A stretch of 64,000 bases of DNA from Paenibacillus sp. VTT E-133291 (lineage in GTDB: Bacteria > Bacillota > Bacilli > Paenibacillales > Paenibacillaceae), in the NCBI RefSeq assembly GCF_002264395.1, contig NZ_NFVA01000026.1:1-64000 (forward strand), written 5' to 3'. Below are positions 8,851 through 17,770 of the stretch, one piece after another. Each line of letters begins with the position of its first letter. The stretch's first letter is position 1. A program made the translations under genes and the position numbers. The notes under the pieces were generated by a model. It saw only the letters and a list, made by a program, of their open reading frames with translations, ran no database searches and was not told the DNA's origin.

Positions 8851-9649
8851 TTCCGTAATTGTGGGTCAATATGTGGAGACGCATTCGATTTTCCATCGTT
8901 TAGATCCCCGTACAAAACTTGTTAGTATCATGATTCTCATGCTTAGCTTTCTGATGCTTGGAACAGGGCTTAGCTATGCAGTTGCAACCTTTTTTGTAAT
9001 CGGAATTTTACTGCTGTCAAAGGTTCCTATTCAATTCTTTTGGCGAGGACTACGGCCGCTATTATTTATTTTGCTGTTTACCTTCATGTACAATGCCGTG
9101 TTCACCAAAGGAACGATTATCCTCTGGTCTTGGTCATTTATTGAGGTAACAGAAGAGGGACTGCGAACAGGATTACGTTTTGTTTGGCGTATTGTATTGC
9201 TCATCTTATTAGCCTCAGTATTAACGTTAACAACTAAACCGCTAGACTTAGCATATGGTCTTGAAAAGCTGCTTGCACCTCTATCCAAAATGGGGGTGCC
9301 CGTAGAACAATTCTCCTTAATGATAGTGATTGCGATCCGGTTTATTCCTACCATCAAGGAGGAGCTGGATCGTATTCTTCTCGCACAAAAGGCTAGGGGG
9401 TATGATCTTACAGCATTATCACTGCCTAAACGGATATTTGCTTATGTCCCGATTATTATTCCTTTGCTCTTCACGACGATTCAACGTGCTGAACAGCTAA
9501 GCTATGCGATTGATGCGCGTGCTTATGGAAATGGTAAAGGAAGAACTTCTTATAGGGTATTACAATTTCAGCAAATGGATTATCTGGCAGGGGGAATTGC
9601 TCTTTTATTTGCTGTGATTCTGCTGTGGTTAAAGATAGGAAAGGTATAG
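8843..9649 (+). CDS. ECF transporter transmembrane subunit EcfT
   Basis: Integral membrane coupling subunit of 268 residues from the ATG at 8843. It follows GAGGGGGCG and overlaps the EcfA2 stop. Several hydrophobic segments lie in the first 150 residues. The cytoplasmic coupling helices carry the two Ala-Arg motifs of the family (AQKARGYDL and IDARAYGNG). It links the A1A2 ATPases to an S subunit. No S-subunit gene is present in the operon. Confidence 0.9.
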   Translation: MTDSVIVGQYVETHSIFHRLDPRTKLVSIMILMLSFLMLGTGLSYAVATFFVIGILLLSKVPIQFFWRGLRPLLFILLFTFMYNAVFTKGTIILWSWSFIEVTEEGLRTGLRFVWRIVLLILLASVLTLTTKPLDLAYGLEKLLAPLSKMGVPVEQFSLMIVIAIRFIPTIKEELDRILLAQKARGYDLTALSLPKRIFAYVPIIIPLLFTTIQRAEQLSYAIDARAYGNGKGRTSYRVLQFQQMDYLAGGIALLFAVILLWLKIGKV

Positions 9650-10621
9650 ATGAATATGAAATGGAATACCCGTATTACGGAGTTATTGCAGATAGAGTAT
9701 CCTATTATTCAAGGCGGGCTTGCTTATTTAGGTTATGCAGACCTTGCAGCTGCCGTTTCGAATGCCGGTGGATTGGGTCAGGTTACAGCGATGAGTCTTC
9801 CGAGCGCAGAGGCTTTATGTTCAGAAATAGAACGGGTTCGTACTTTGACCGACAATCCATTTGGCGTTAATTTTGCCATCGGTGTGCATGGTATCGGTTA
9901 TGAAGATCGGGTGCAGGTCGCCATCGACGAGAAGGTTCCCGTGGTGAGTCTCACTGGTGGGAATCCGGCCCCTATACTGGAAATGCTACAGCACACTGAT
10001 ATTAAAACGCTCGTGCTCGTCTCTTCACGCAGACAAGCCCAAAAAGCTGAACAATTAGGTGCTTCTGCGGTTATTGTTGTTGGGCAGGAGGGAGGAGGCC
10101 ACTTGGGGCGTGATGATGTAGGGACTATGGTACTCGTTCCTCAAGTAGTGGATGCGGTTGATATTCCTGTGATTGCTTCAGGCGGGATCGGGGATGGCCG
10201 CGGATGGATGGCGGCCCATGCACTGGGGGCTGAGGGAATTGAAATGGGCACACGATTCGTTGCTACGGTTGAATGTGTTCATGCAGCTGCTTCTTATAAA
10301 AAAGCCCTAGTAGAAAGCTCAGAGTCAGATACAGTCGTAATCAAACGCTCTATTGGAGCACCCGCGCGAGTGCTGCGTAGTGAGTACATAGATAAGATTC
10401 TCGACATTGAGCGTGTGACTCCGACCTATGAAGCCTTAAAAGAATATATTAGCGGTGCAGCCAACAAGCGCTGGATTTATGATGATGTCAAAGAAGAGGG
10501 CATTGGCTGGGCAGGCCAAGTGACAGGGATGATCCATGATATCCCTACAGTCTCGGAACTGATGGGCAGGATGGTCAAAGAGGCAGAGTCGATTCGCGGG
10601 ATGTGGGGAACACAGGCGTGA
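9650..10621 (+). CDS. FabK/nitronate-monooxygenase-like flavoprotein, candidate enoyl-CoA reductase
   Basis: A 323-residue TIM-barrel FMN enzyme of the 2-nitropropane dioxygenase/FabK family: QGGLAYLGYADLAAAVSNAG at the N-terminus, the His-containing flavin motif QEGGGHLG in the middle, and ASGGIGDGRG further on. Family members are nitronate monooxygenases, FabK enoyl-ACP reductases, or acyl-CoA-acting enzymes such as mycobacterial IpdC. The context (ligase, thiolase, hydratase, ketoreductase) favours an enoyl-CoA reductase, which would complete a chain-elongation cycle. This is inference. It starts directly after the ecfT stop and is the last gene of the operon. Confidence 0.8.
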   Translation: MNMKWNTRITELLQIEYPIIQGGLAYLGYADLAAAVSNAGGLGQVTAMSLPSAEALCSEIERVRTLTDNPFGVNFAIGVHGIGYEDRVQVAIDEKVPVVSLTGGNPAPILEMLQHTDIKTLVLVSSRRQAQKAEQLGASAVIVVGQEGGGHLGRDDVGTMVLVPQVVDAVDIPVIASGGIGDGRGWMAAHALGAEGIEMGTRFVATVECVHAAASYKKALVESSESDTVVIKRSIGAPARVLRSEYIDKILDIERVTPTYEALKEYISGAANKRWIYDDVKEEGIGWAGQVTGMIHDIPTVSELMGRMVKEAESIRGMWGTQA

Positions 10622-10675
10622 GGATGCTTATCGGACTAAATTTATGGGGAGCGATGGTGTGGCTAATCCGAGGCG

Positions 10676-11455
10676 TTATGCAAAAGAAGATAATAATTGG
10701 TTGAATCTATCACGCTCCTCCAAAAAAGGGCAAAGGCCGCTGTATTGGAATGGAACTAATTGCGAATTTTTAATCAGCTTATTTGTTTCCTGAGCTTGGG
10801 TAAACGGAACGACTTTATCATGAATTCCATGAATAATTAATGTGGGCACATCGATCTGTCCAAGATCGTTGTAAACATTTTCGTCTCTTAGCGTGACCAT
10901 AATGGCGGAAGTCGACCAATTCGCAACTTGTAAACCCATTAGAAAGAACCATTCGGATTTCGCTTCAGAAATGTACTGAAAGAAAAAAATTCCCGTTTGG
11001 TCTTGCAGCATTTTCGGACGGTCATTGTTTGTCTCTTCGATGATTTTATTCGTAAATTCTTTTGGAACACTTGATGGAGACGCAGCGTCGATCAGGACGA
11101 GTTTTGATACCCCGTACCCTTTATAACGAGCCATATAACGAATTGAGATCGCTCCTCCGGTAGAGTGTCCTGCAAGTGTTATGTTTTTTAGCTGTAACGC
11201 TTCGATGACTATACGAAGATCATCTGCTAATCTATCGAAACCGTAACCATCGAATGGTTTATCCGAATTGCCGTATCCTCTCCAGTCTATTCCGATACAA
11301 CGATATCCGAGCTTCGGAAGGAAATTGAACTGATATTCGAACTGGTTATGGTTTAGCGGCCATCCATGAATAAAAAGTATCGTTTTATTTCCCTTCGGAT
11401 TGATGTCATCTATAAATACTTTTACGCCCGGTTCCACAGTAACGAAGTATCCCAA
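10676..11455 (-). CDS. Alpha/beta-hydrolase-fold protein lacking the catalytic histidine
   Basis: A 259-residue protein similar to chloroperoxidase- and esterase-type hydrolases: oxyanion-region FIHGWPLNHNQFEYQ, nucleophile elbow GHSTGG, and acid region IIHGIHDKVVP. The usual C-terminal motif SGHxPFxEE reads SGLCPFLEE, so the catalytic His is Leu241 (codon CTT; CAT would be His). It may be inactive, a binding protein, or a base error. The preferred start is the TTG at 11455, five bases after GAGGTGA; a TTG at 11512 would extend it without a ribosome site. It converges on the ECF operon and is not part of it. Confidence 0.8.
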   Translation of the reverse strand: MGYFVTVEPGVKVFIDDINPKGNKTILFIHGWPLNHNQFEYQFNFLPKLGYRCIGIDWRGYGNSDKPFDGYGFDRLADDLRIVIEALQLKNITLAGHSTGGAISIRYMARYKGYGVSKLVLIDAASPSSVPKEFTNKIIEETNNDRPKMLQDQTGIFFFQYISEAKSEWFFLMGLQVANWSTSAIMVTLRDENVYNDLGQIDVPTLIIHGIHDKVVPFTQAQETNKLIKNSQLVPFQYSGLCPFLEERDRFNQLLSSFA

Positions 11456-11630
11456 GTGTATCACCTCATTTTTTTTAATGTATTTCCCCGTTAAGATATT
11501 CGCCCTAGGCAAGGTTAATGCCTAATTTCGGCGTCAAATTGGGTTAAGATAGTACGTAGAGATTTCTGAGGAATAGCTTGAGTGAAACAATTTCTTCAGA
11601 TCATTGAGCTCAAGGGGTACGTTAGTGGAA

Positions 11631-11658
11631 AAACGGTTGCTTAGGCAGCCGTTTTTTT
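11631..11658 (+). terminator. Terminator-like hairpin with T-tract
   Basis: AAACGGTTGC pairs with GCAGCCGTTT around a TTAG loop and is followed by seven or more T residues. No rightward gene precedes it, so it may end a leader or small RNA, or be left over from a lost gene. Confidence 0.6.
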
Positions 11659-11663
11659 ATTTG

Positions 11664-11689
11664 TTCAACTAACGGGCAGTTTAGTTGAA
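11664..11689. repeat. Perfect nine-base inverted repeat
   Basis: TTCAACTAA (11664-11672) and TTAGTTGAA (11681-11689) flank an eight-base CGGGCAGT loop just after the terminator-like hairpin. It could be a mobile-element remnant end or an operator. Confidence 0.6.
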
Positions 11690-11866
11690 AAGAACATGCT
11701 ATAGTTTTCTTGTGAACAACAAACTCGCGAAATTCCAAGTCGGTATTTCTATATAATAGACATCAAGATGTCTTTATCGTCTGTTTCTCCTATATTAACT
11801 GTGGTAAATTATGGAGAGTACTTATTTAAATGTCTTAGAAGAAAATGACTAGGGGAGAAATACTTC

Positions 11867-14800
11867 GTGGAAACTCACTCATCCAAATATCAAATGAAAA
11901 AGAGCTATATAATATTATTGCTAGTTTTCATATTAGTTATTTTAACCGGTTTTCGCATTTTATGGATGGAAGCGTTTCAATATCCCAAACAGGCGTCAAT
12001 TCATAATGGGCAATTCGATTTACGCAATTGGAATGCAGAAGATGGCAGCATTCACTTACTTGATGGGGAATGGGAGTTTTATCCCTCGCAATGGTTGATA
12101 GATGGTAGTCGGCAACAATTGTTAGGCGATAATGCGCCAAGGCTCATTCAGGTACCGGGAGGATGGAGTGAAGTTTTGCATGCTGACAAGCCATCTCCAT
12201 ACGGGTATGGCTCTTATCGTTTGCTTCTTTATGTAGACCCGGCGAAGCATCTTAATTATAGTATTCGTGTACCCAGTGTACGCACTGCATCAGAATTATA
12301 TGTAAACGGTCGATTACTTACTAAATCTGGACATGTGGCGACAACAAAGGATGAATATATTTCGAAGGACCTACCTTATTCTACAACCTTTACAGCAGAT
12401 GACAACGGTGTAATCGAACTCGTGATTCAGGCGGCAAATTATGTGGATAGTCGAAGCGGGGGCATTGTCCGATCCATAAAATTCGGTTCAGAAGAAGCCA
12501 TTGCCAAAGAGATGAAGGCTTCCATTTTTATGCAGTTTTTGGCAGCAATTATTTTTATTATGCATGCTGTCTATGCACTTATTTTGTATTTGATAGGAAA
12601 TAAGGAAAAGAAGCTGCTTTATTTTAGTTTGCTTGCATTCTGTGTAACGATCACGAGTGTCTTTAGTACGGATGAGAAGTTGTTCCATCAGTTATTTTAC
12701 ATTGGAATTGATTGGGATTTTAGGCTGACTAATATTGCTTTCGTTATTGCAGCCTATGCTTTGCTCCAGTGTACGAATCATCGCGAGCTTCCGTATTGGC
12801 GTAGGATGTACCCTGTCTATAAAATAATGAATCTAGGGACTGCCGGCATCACGTTGTTTTTAAATCCAACTCAGGTGATCATGCTCTTCCCTATTTATTA
12901 TGTATTAGGTGGTACTGCTGCAGTTATAACGCTGATTACGATGTTTAAAAAATTAATTAAAGATTTAAAGAGCAATCTTTTACTGCTTTTCTCTTTTCTT
13001 GCGTTGATGAACTATGCTCTTTGGTCGTTAATCTTGCTGGATAGCGGTTTGAGTCTTGTCTACTATCCGTTCGATATGATTATTGCGATAGCTTGTTTAG
13101 CCTCTGTATGGTTTAAAGATTATTTTATTATGCATGCGAACACGAAAGAGCTTGCGAAAACATTGCAAAGGATGAATGACCATAAAGATCAATTCCTAGC
13201 AAATACTTCTCATGAATTTAAAAATCCGCTTCATAGTATTCTTAATATGTCACAATCCGTTTTAAAACGGGAGCGGCATTTGTTGCAGGAAAGGAGTATC
13301 AAAGAGCTTGAAACGCTTTTATCTGTAGGACGTCGAATGACATTGATATTAGACGATTTGATTGATGTGATGAGTTTACGGGAAGGCAATCCGCGCATAC
13401 ACAAAAGAGTCATATATATTCAGCCAATTGTGACCGGAGTACTTGATATGCTGCAATTAAATGCAGATGTGAAGTCTGTAAAAATTGCAAATCAAATTCC
13501 TGAAGATTTTCCTCCAGTATATGCGGATGAGAACCGGGTTGTTCAAATCGTTTTCAATTTACTTCATAATGCTGTGAAATATACGAATGATGGGGTCATT
13601 TCGATTCAAGCTTTTGTAAAAGATGGACGAGCCTATATCGTTATTGCTGATACCGGGATCGGAATGGATGAGAACATGCTTAAGCGCCTATTCCGTCCGT
13701 ACGAGCAAGCCAGCACGAATGAGACTATGATTGATGGTGGCTTTGGGTTGGGTTTAAGTATAAGCAAACAACTGGTTGAGCTTCATGGAGGTACGTTAGT
13801 AGTGTCCTCTGTTTTAGGAGAGGGCTCAAAATTCACATTTTCATTAAGGCTAGCAGGTTTGGACGCGGAGGAAGAGAATGATGTGACCAACTCATTTGAA
13901 CCATTACAATCCATGCCGATTCAAGAAATAGCCTCCTCAGTGTATATGGAAAAAGTGAAAATTCCGCCAGCTACGAATCAAACAACTTTAATAGAAATGA
14001 ATCGTGAACGTCCGATCCTATTAGTTGTTGATGATGATCCTGTCAACCTTCAAGTACTTGAAGCCATACTACCACCAGACGAATATGATTTAACAATGGT
14101 AACGAGCGGTAAAGAGGCATTAGCTGTACTGGACACTAAGGAATGGGATCTGGTCATCTCCGATATCATGATGCCACAGATGTCCGGTTATGAGCTGACA
14201 CGAATGATTCGTGAGCGGTTTACACTCACGGAGCTCCCTGTATTGCTCCTTACCGCAAGAAGCCAACCGAAAGATATTCAGAGCGGCTTTATAGCGGGGG
14301 CAAACGATTATGTGACGAAGCCAGTGGAAGCAATAGAAATAAAATCGCGGATTGAGGCGTTAGCTACGATTAAACAATCCGTTCGAGAACAACTGCGATT
14401 AGAAGCTGCATGGCTGCAAGCGCAAATCCAGCCTCATTTTATATTTAATGCGTTGAATGCTGTAACAGCTTTAAGTGATATTAATTTGGATAAGATGCGT
14501 ATTTTGCTCGATGAATTCAGCAATTTTCTGAGGAATAAATTTGAATTTCAAAACATGGATAGGCTTGTTTCGATAGAAGAGGAGTTAAGTCTAGTACGTT
14601 CTTATCTATATATTGAAAAGGTTCGGTTTGAAGAAAGGTTACAGGTTATTTGGGAGACAGATGACAGTGGAGACATAAAAGTCCCATTTCTTACGATCCA
14701 GCCTCTCGTTGAAAATGCGATAAGACATGGCATAATGAAGCGCAATCGTGGGGGAACGATTCTTATTCGGATTTCTGTCTATGAGACGCATGCAGAGATA

Positions 14801-15019
14801 ACCGTTGAAGACGATGGGGACGGAATAGACGAAGTCCAATTGCAACGAATATTAGAAAGGAAAGCAGATAGTCGTTCAGGCGTCGGATTGATTAATACGG
14901 ATCTGCGATTAAAACGGCACTTTGGAACAGGACTCCATATCACAAGTACGTTAGGTACAGGGACAAAGGTAACTTTTCATGTACATAACAGGTTGAATAG
15001 CGGGGATAAAGCTAGGTGA
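11867..15019 (+). CDS. Hybrid sensor kinase: 7TMR-DISM sensor, HisKA/HATPase, receiver, and a LytS-type second kinase
   Basis: A 1050-residue signalling protein. Order: N-terminal helix (about 12-32); extracytoplasmic jelly-roll-like domain (about 45-215); seven-helix 7TMR-DISM-type membrane region (about 220-420); HisKA with H about 448 (in NTSHEFKNPLHS); HATPase (about 530-655); receiver with D about 766 (in VISDIMMPQMSG); then a LytS-type HisKA with H about 857 (in IQPHFIFNALNA) and a second HATPase to the end. It therefore holds two different histidine kinase modules around one receiver. The GTG start follows AGGGGAG. No separate response regulator is adjacent, so the output partner is unknown. 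The extracellular fold suggests a carbohydrate-like ligand, which is inference. Confidence 0.9.
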   Translation: METHSSKYQMKKSYIILLLVFILVILTGFRILWMEAFQYPKQASIHNGQFDLRNWNAEDGSIHLLDGEWEFYPSQWLIDGSRQQLLGDNAPRLIQVPGGWSEVLHADKPSPYGYGSYRLLLYVDPAKHLNYSIRVPSVRTASELYVNGRLLTKSGHVATTKDEYISKDLPYSTTFTADDNGVIELVIQAANYVDSRSGGIVRSIKFGSEEAIAKEMKASIFMQFLAAIIFIMHAVYALILYLIGNKEKKLLYFSLLAFCVTITSVFSTDEKLFHQLFYIGIDWDFRLTNIAFVIAAYALLQCTNHRELPYWRRMYPVYKIMNLGTAGITLFLNPTQVIMLFPIYYVLGGTAAVITLITMFKKLIKDLKSNLLLLFSFLALMNYALWSLILLDSGLSLVYYPFDMIIAIACLASVWFKDYFIMHANTKELAKTLQRMNDHKDQFLANTSHEFKNPLHSILNMSQSVLKRERHLLQERSIKELETLLSVGRRMTLILDDLIDVMSLREGNPRIHKRVIYIQPIVTGVLDMLQLNADVKSVKIANQIPEDFPPVYADENRVVQIVFNLLHNAVKYTNDGVISIQAFVKDGRAYIVIADTGIGMDENMLKRLFRPYEQASTNETMIDGGFGLGLSISKQLVELHGGTLVVSSVLGEGSKFTFSLRLAGLDAEEENDVTNSFEPLQSMPIQEIASSVYMEKVKIPPATNQTTLIEMNRERPILLVVDDDPVNLQVLEAILPPDEYDLTMVTSGKEALAVLDTKEWDLVISDIMMPQMSGYELTRMIRERFTLTELPVLLLTARSQPKDIQSGFIAGANDYVTKPVEAIEIKSRIEALATIKQSVREQLRLEAAWLQAQIQPHFIFNALNAVTALSDINLDKMRILLDEFSNFLRNKFEFQNMDRLVSIEEELSLVRSYLYIEKVRFEERLQVIWETDDSGDIKVPFLTIQPLVENAIRHGIMKRNRGGTILIRISVYETHAEITVEDDGDGIDEVQLQRILERKADSRSGVGLINTDLRLKRHFGTGLHITSTLGTGTKVTFHVHNRLNSGDKAR

Positions 15020-15044
15020 TATTTATGTGATTTAATGAGGAGCA

Positions 15045-15355
15045 ACTTGGCTGCTCTATGCTACAGGGAATTACGACGCTATTTACTATGCAGGAGTGAT
15101 CACGGATCCTAAAGTAATGTCTTAGGCGGATTTTGAACGGTGGATTGAGGTAGCTTTTTTTATATGCTATCGGATTTTGTGGTAGCAGTGACTTTGGCAG
15201 AAACGGATATTGCGCAAGAAGTAGCCGATAAATGGATTGCAAGTGGTATAGAGCTGAAAATGTCGACGGGTTGGAATTGTTGCTGCTGGCTGCTCGGAAA
15301 TCGCAAGGATAGTGAATTTTCCGAAGGGAAAAAACCGATATTTTGGATGCGATGA
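15045..15355 (+). pseudogene. Broken DNA alkylation repair (AlkD-like) protein remnant
   Basis: Translation across two frames gives continuous family-like sequence: LLYATGNYDAIYYAGVITDP, then an in-frame TAG after about 80 bases, then ADFERWIEVA, then a frame change to SDFVVAVTLAETDIAQEVAD and KWIASGIELKMSTGW. The continuity, together with a stop and a frameshift, marks a decayed gene. I recognise the KWIASG...GW region as AlkD/HEAT-repeat DNA alkylation repair-like with moderate confidence. Both ends appear to be missing. Confidence 0.6.
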
Positions 15356-15385
15356 GCGAAGAAATATGTGGAAAGGCGGGAGACC

Positions 15386-17059
15386 ATGAACGAACTACAG
15401 GAAGAAGCGCTGGAAGAGATGAAACTGGCAATTTATGAGTGGTTTGAGGAACAAGAGAAACGAAAGGACGTGGAGGGCGCTGTCAAGCGTACCACGCTGC
15501 AAGTGGGCATTTTTAACGACATTGTGCTGGATTATCGACCGGGTAGGACTAGCGTTGCCAGTTCGGATTTTAGAAGGAATGCTTCAGGGCGCAAGTCGAT
15601 GAAGGCATCTCCTTTTACACAGGAGGAGGTCTTGCATGAGGTGCAGCCTCGGTTGACGAGCATCGTAAGGGAGAAGCTGGACAAGTTGCATACGTCGGCC
15701 TTTATCGACTACCGGTTTACCTTAAAGGGAAGATTCGCAACGGCAGACGGGCCCGTGAGATTAACGGTGTTTGAAATCGTATATGAAGAGAAAAAGCGGC
15801 AGCTTCTGGAGCGGGTTGAGTCCTATATCGAGCAAAAACTGGAGAAGGGCGCTTACCCGACAAAGCCGTTAGAAACTTTCTTTTTGACACGCCATCTGTT
15901 GGACCCGTATTTGTTCAACGAACCGGACGTCGGACGGACGATTGCTATATTTGACCGGATTCAGGCGTTGAATAAAGAACGGGCGCAAGCGCTGAGGGAG
16001 CATCGAAGCGATATCATTCGAGCTTTAACCCACTGGACCGAGGAAGTATTCCTGCCACGTCACTATGATGTTACCCTTTCCGAATACAGAACCAATGAAA
16101 ATGGAATCAAGCCGGATAAGGCTCTCAAGCATATGGATGAGCCGAACCAGCCTATCGATCTGCTGTTGTACGGCGCTGTGATGATTCTTCGTTACGAGCC
16201 AAGTTACAGTAAAGCCAAGGGCATGACTTTTCTGGAGCTTGCGAGGCAGCTGGGCAGCGGCAAAGCCGGACGCATGTTGAAGGAAGGTAGCGACACCTTC
16301 GCGCGAGAAGACGTTCATCTGCGTGACGAGTTGACTGAATGCAAGGCTAACGATGTGTTTTCCATCATTACGGTCGTTATTCGTAAAGAAGAGGCTGGTG
16401 CGTACGAACGGGCGATTTCGTTCATTCTCTCCCTACTCCGGAAGGGTTTCCCAAAAAGCTACAAAATCAAGCTAAAATCCAGCGTGAGAGAGGCATTACC
16501 TATTAAAGGACTTGCCAAATCGGATACGCATCGTTTTTTCGCAAATGCACTGGCCTATTCCGAGCTGTATCCGTTATTGGAGGAATACGCTCGTGAGGCG
16601 ATGGAAGAGTTTGTGTGGTACGAGGATACGGAAGGTGAGAAAAGCGTCATGCCGGGCAGTTATGCCGTATTCGGGCTGGGACTCGCGGACGAGCGCTATT
16701 TTCCGTTGGTAGAGACCTACATGGCCCTTGTAGACGAGGAGCATCAGTTGGTGCAGGACAAGTTCACAGCTGTTTTCGCCGAGACCCATGGCATAACCGA
16801 ACGCTCGATGCCCGCCTTGATCGCTTGCCTGCGTTGCTCTCATGATTCGCTGAAGCTGAGGATTCAGCCTGAACTGGAAAGTGAAGACAAGCTATCGCTA
16901 TTGGTGCAGCATGTCGAGGCTTTACCGAATTACGAGGCCGAACGAGTGCTGTATCCGATTTTGGGCAAGGCGGAGAAGCTGGCTGCATTGGCTCGAAAGG
17001 CGCAGGAACCGCGTAAGGAGCTGTTCCTTCGATTGCTAAAGGCAGCGGAACAAGCTTGA
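15386..17059 (+). CDS. Uncharacterised protein, DUF6138-like
   Basis: A soluble, charged 557-residue protein with no signal peptide or membrane helix. It resembles the DUF6138 family known from Bacillus and Paenibacillus; the function is unknown. The start is taken at the ATG at 15386, behind GGCGGGAG; a GTG at 15368 is possible. It is mostly alpha-helical by composition, rich in Glu, Arg and Leu. Base composition and codon use look richer in G+C than its neighbours, and a broken gene precedes it, so the region may have been acquired or rearranged. Confidence 0.6.
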   Translation: MNELQEEALEEMKLAIYEWFEEQEKRKDVEGAVKRTTLQVGIFNDIVLDYRPGRTSVASSDFRRNASGRKSMKASPFTQEEVLHEVQPRLTSIVREKLDKLHTSAFIDYRFTLKGRFATADGPVRLTVFEIVYEEKKRQLLERVESYIEQKLEKGAYPTKPLETFFLTRHLLDPYLFNEPDVGRTIAIFDRIQALNKERAQALREHRSDIIRALTHWTEEVFLPRHYDVTLSEYRTNENGIKPDKALKHMDEPNQPIDLLLYGAVMILRYEPSYSKAKGMTFLELARQLGSGKAGRMLKEGSDTFAREDVHLRDELTECKANDVFSIITVVIRKEEAGAYERAISFILSLLRKGFPKSYKIKLKSSVREALPIKGLAKSDTHRFFANALAYSELYPLLEEYAREAMEEFVWYEDTEGEKSVMPGSYAVFGLGLADERYFPLVETYMALVDEEHQLVQDKFTAVFAETHGITERSMPALIACLRCSHDSLKLRIQPELESEDKLSLLVQHVEALPNYEAERVLYPILGKAEKLAALARKAQEPRKELFLRLLKAAEQA

Positions 17060-17158
17060 CGATAGGGAGGCTATCCTGTGTGAAGATCATTTGCAAATTT
17101 GCATACCATGTCAAAAAACCTTGAGAAGACGATCGAAGTATTAAGAGCGTTAAGCGAA

Positions 17159-17191
17159 GGAGCATGCCGCGGCAGCTCCTTTTACTTTTTT
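17159..17191 (+). terminator. Rho-independent terminator
   Basis: GGAGC and GCTCC flank an inner palindrome TGCCGCGGCA, followed by TTTTACTTTTTT. Confidence 0.8.
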
Positions 17192-17687
17192 CGCCGCTAG
17201 CCCCGTTACGGTGAACCTTACCATAAGTGACATGTGATAGATCTTTTGAAACAAGAAGCCGAAAACTTCTGAATTTTTGTAGAGATTTCAAACACGTTTA
17301 TCATAATAAAAAATACACCTACAGCGATTGGGGATTAGAAAACTTATAACTGAGAGAGAATTCTGGAAAATACAACTGCAGTTGTTAGGAATGTATTTTA
17401 ACACAAAGTTTTTGAACAAACGGGAAACATTAGTTCAATGACAATAGCAGCAGTCTACTTATTTTTCAAAAGCTGGCGATTCTTCAATTCAAAAACCACG
17501 CTAAATCAGCAGCTCCAGTCTGATACTTTATTTTCACTGAACAGCTCGTTTCTATTCAAGCGCTAATATAATGCGGAAATGGCAGATGAAATGTTGAAAC
17601 TCACTTATAAAACAAGAGTTTGTAAGGTTGAAAGGGATTATAGATTTGAAAGGGTCTGAACAAGTCGAGTATGGTGCGGGAAAAAGA

Positions 17688-17756
17688 GAAAGCCCATCAC
17701 AATAAGTTGAAAGGGATTCTTTTTCAACTTATTAGGGATGGGCTTTCTTTGATTTT
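17688..17756. terminator. Bidirectional terminator
   Basis: GAAAGCCCATC (17688-17698) pairs with GATGGGCTTTC (17737-17747), with inner ATAAGTTGAAA/TTTCAACTTAT pairing. T-rich tracts flank both sides. It serves the leftward peptidase gene. Confidence 0.8.
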
Positions 17757-17770
17757 AATATTTTTCTTTT

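Larger units (their letters stand above)
11456..11866 (+). other. Intergenic region with two hairpins before the hybrid kinase
   Basis: About 410 bases without a supported gene. It contains a terminator-like hairpin (11631-11658) with no rightward gene in front of it, and a nine-base-pair hairpin (11664-11689). The kinase promoter should lie near the right end. I cannot name a coding remnant here. Confidence 0.4.
17060..17770. other. Long intergenic region
   Basis: About 700 bases between convergent genes. It holds a terminator after the DUF6138-like gene (17159-17191) and a large bidirectional terminator (17688-17756). The stretch 17200-17685 is AT-rich with no gene, RNA motif or repeat that I can support. 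Confidence 0.5.
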
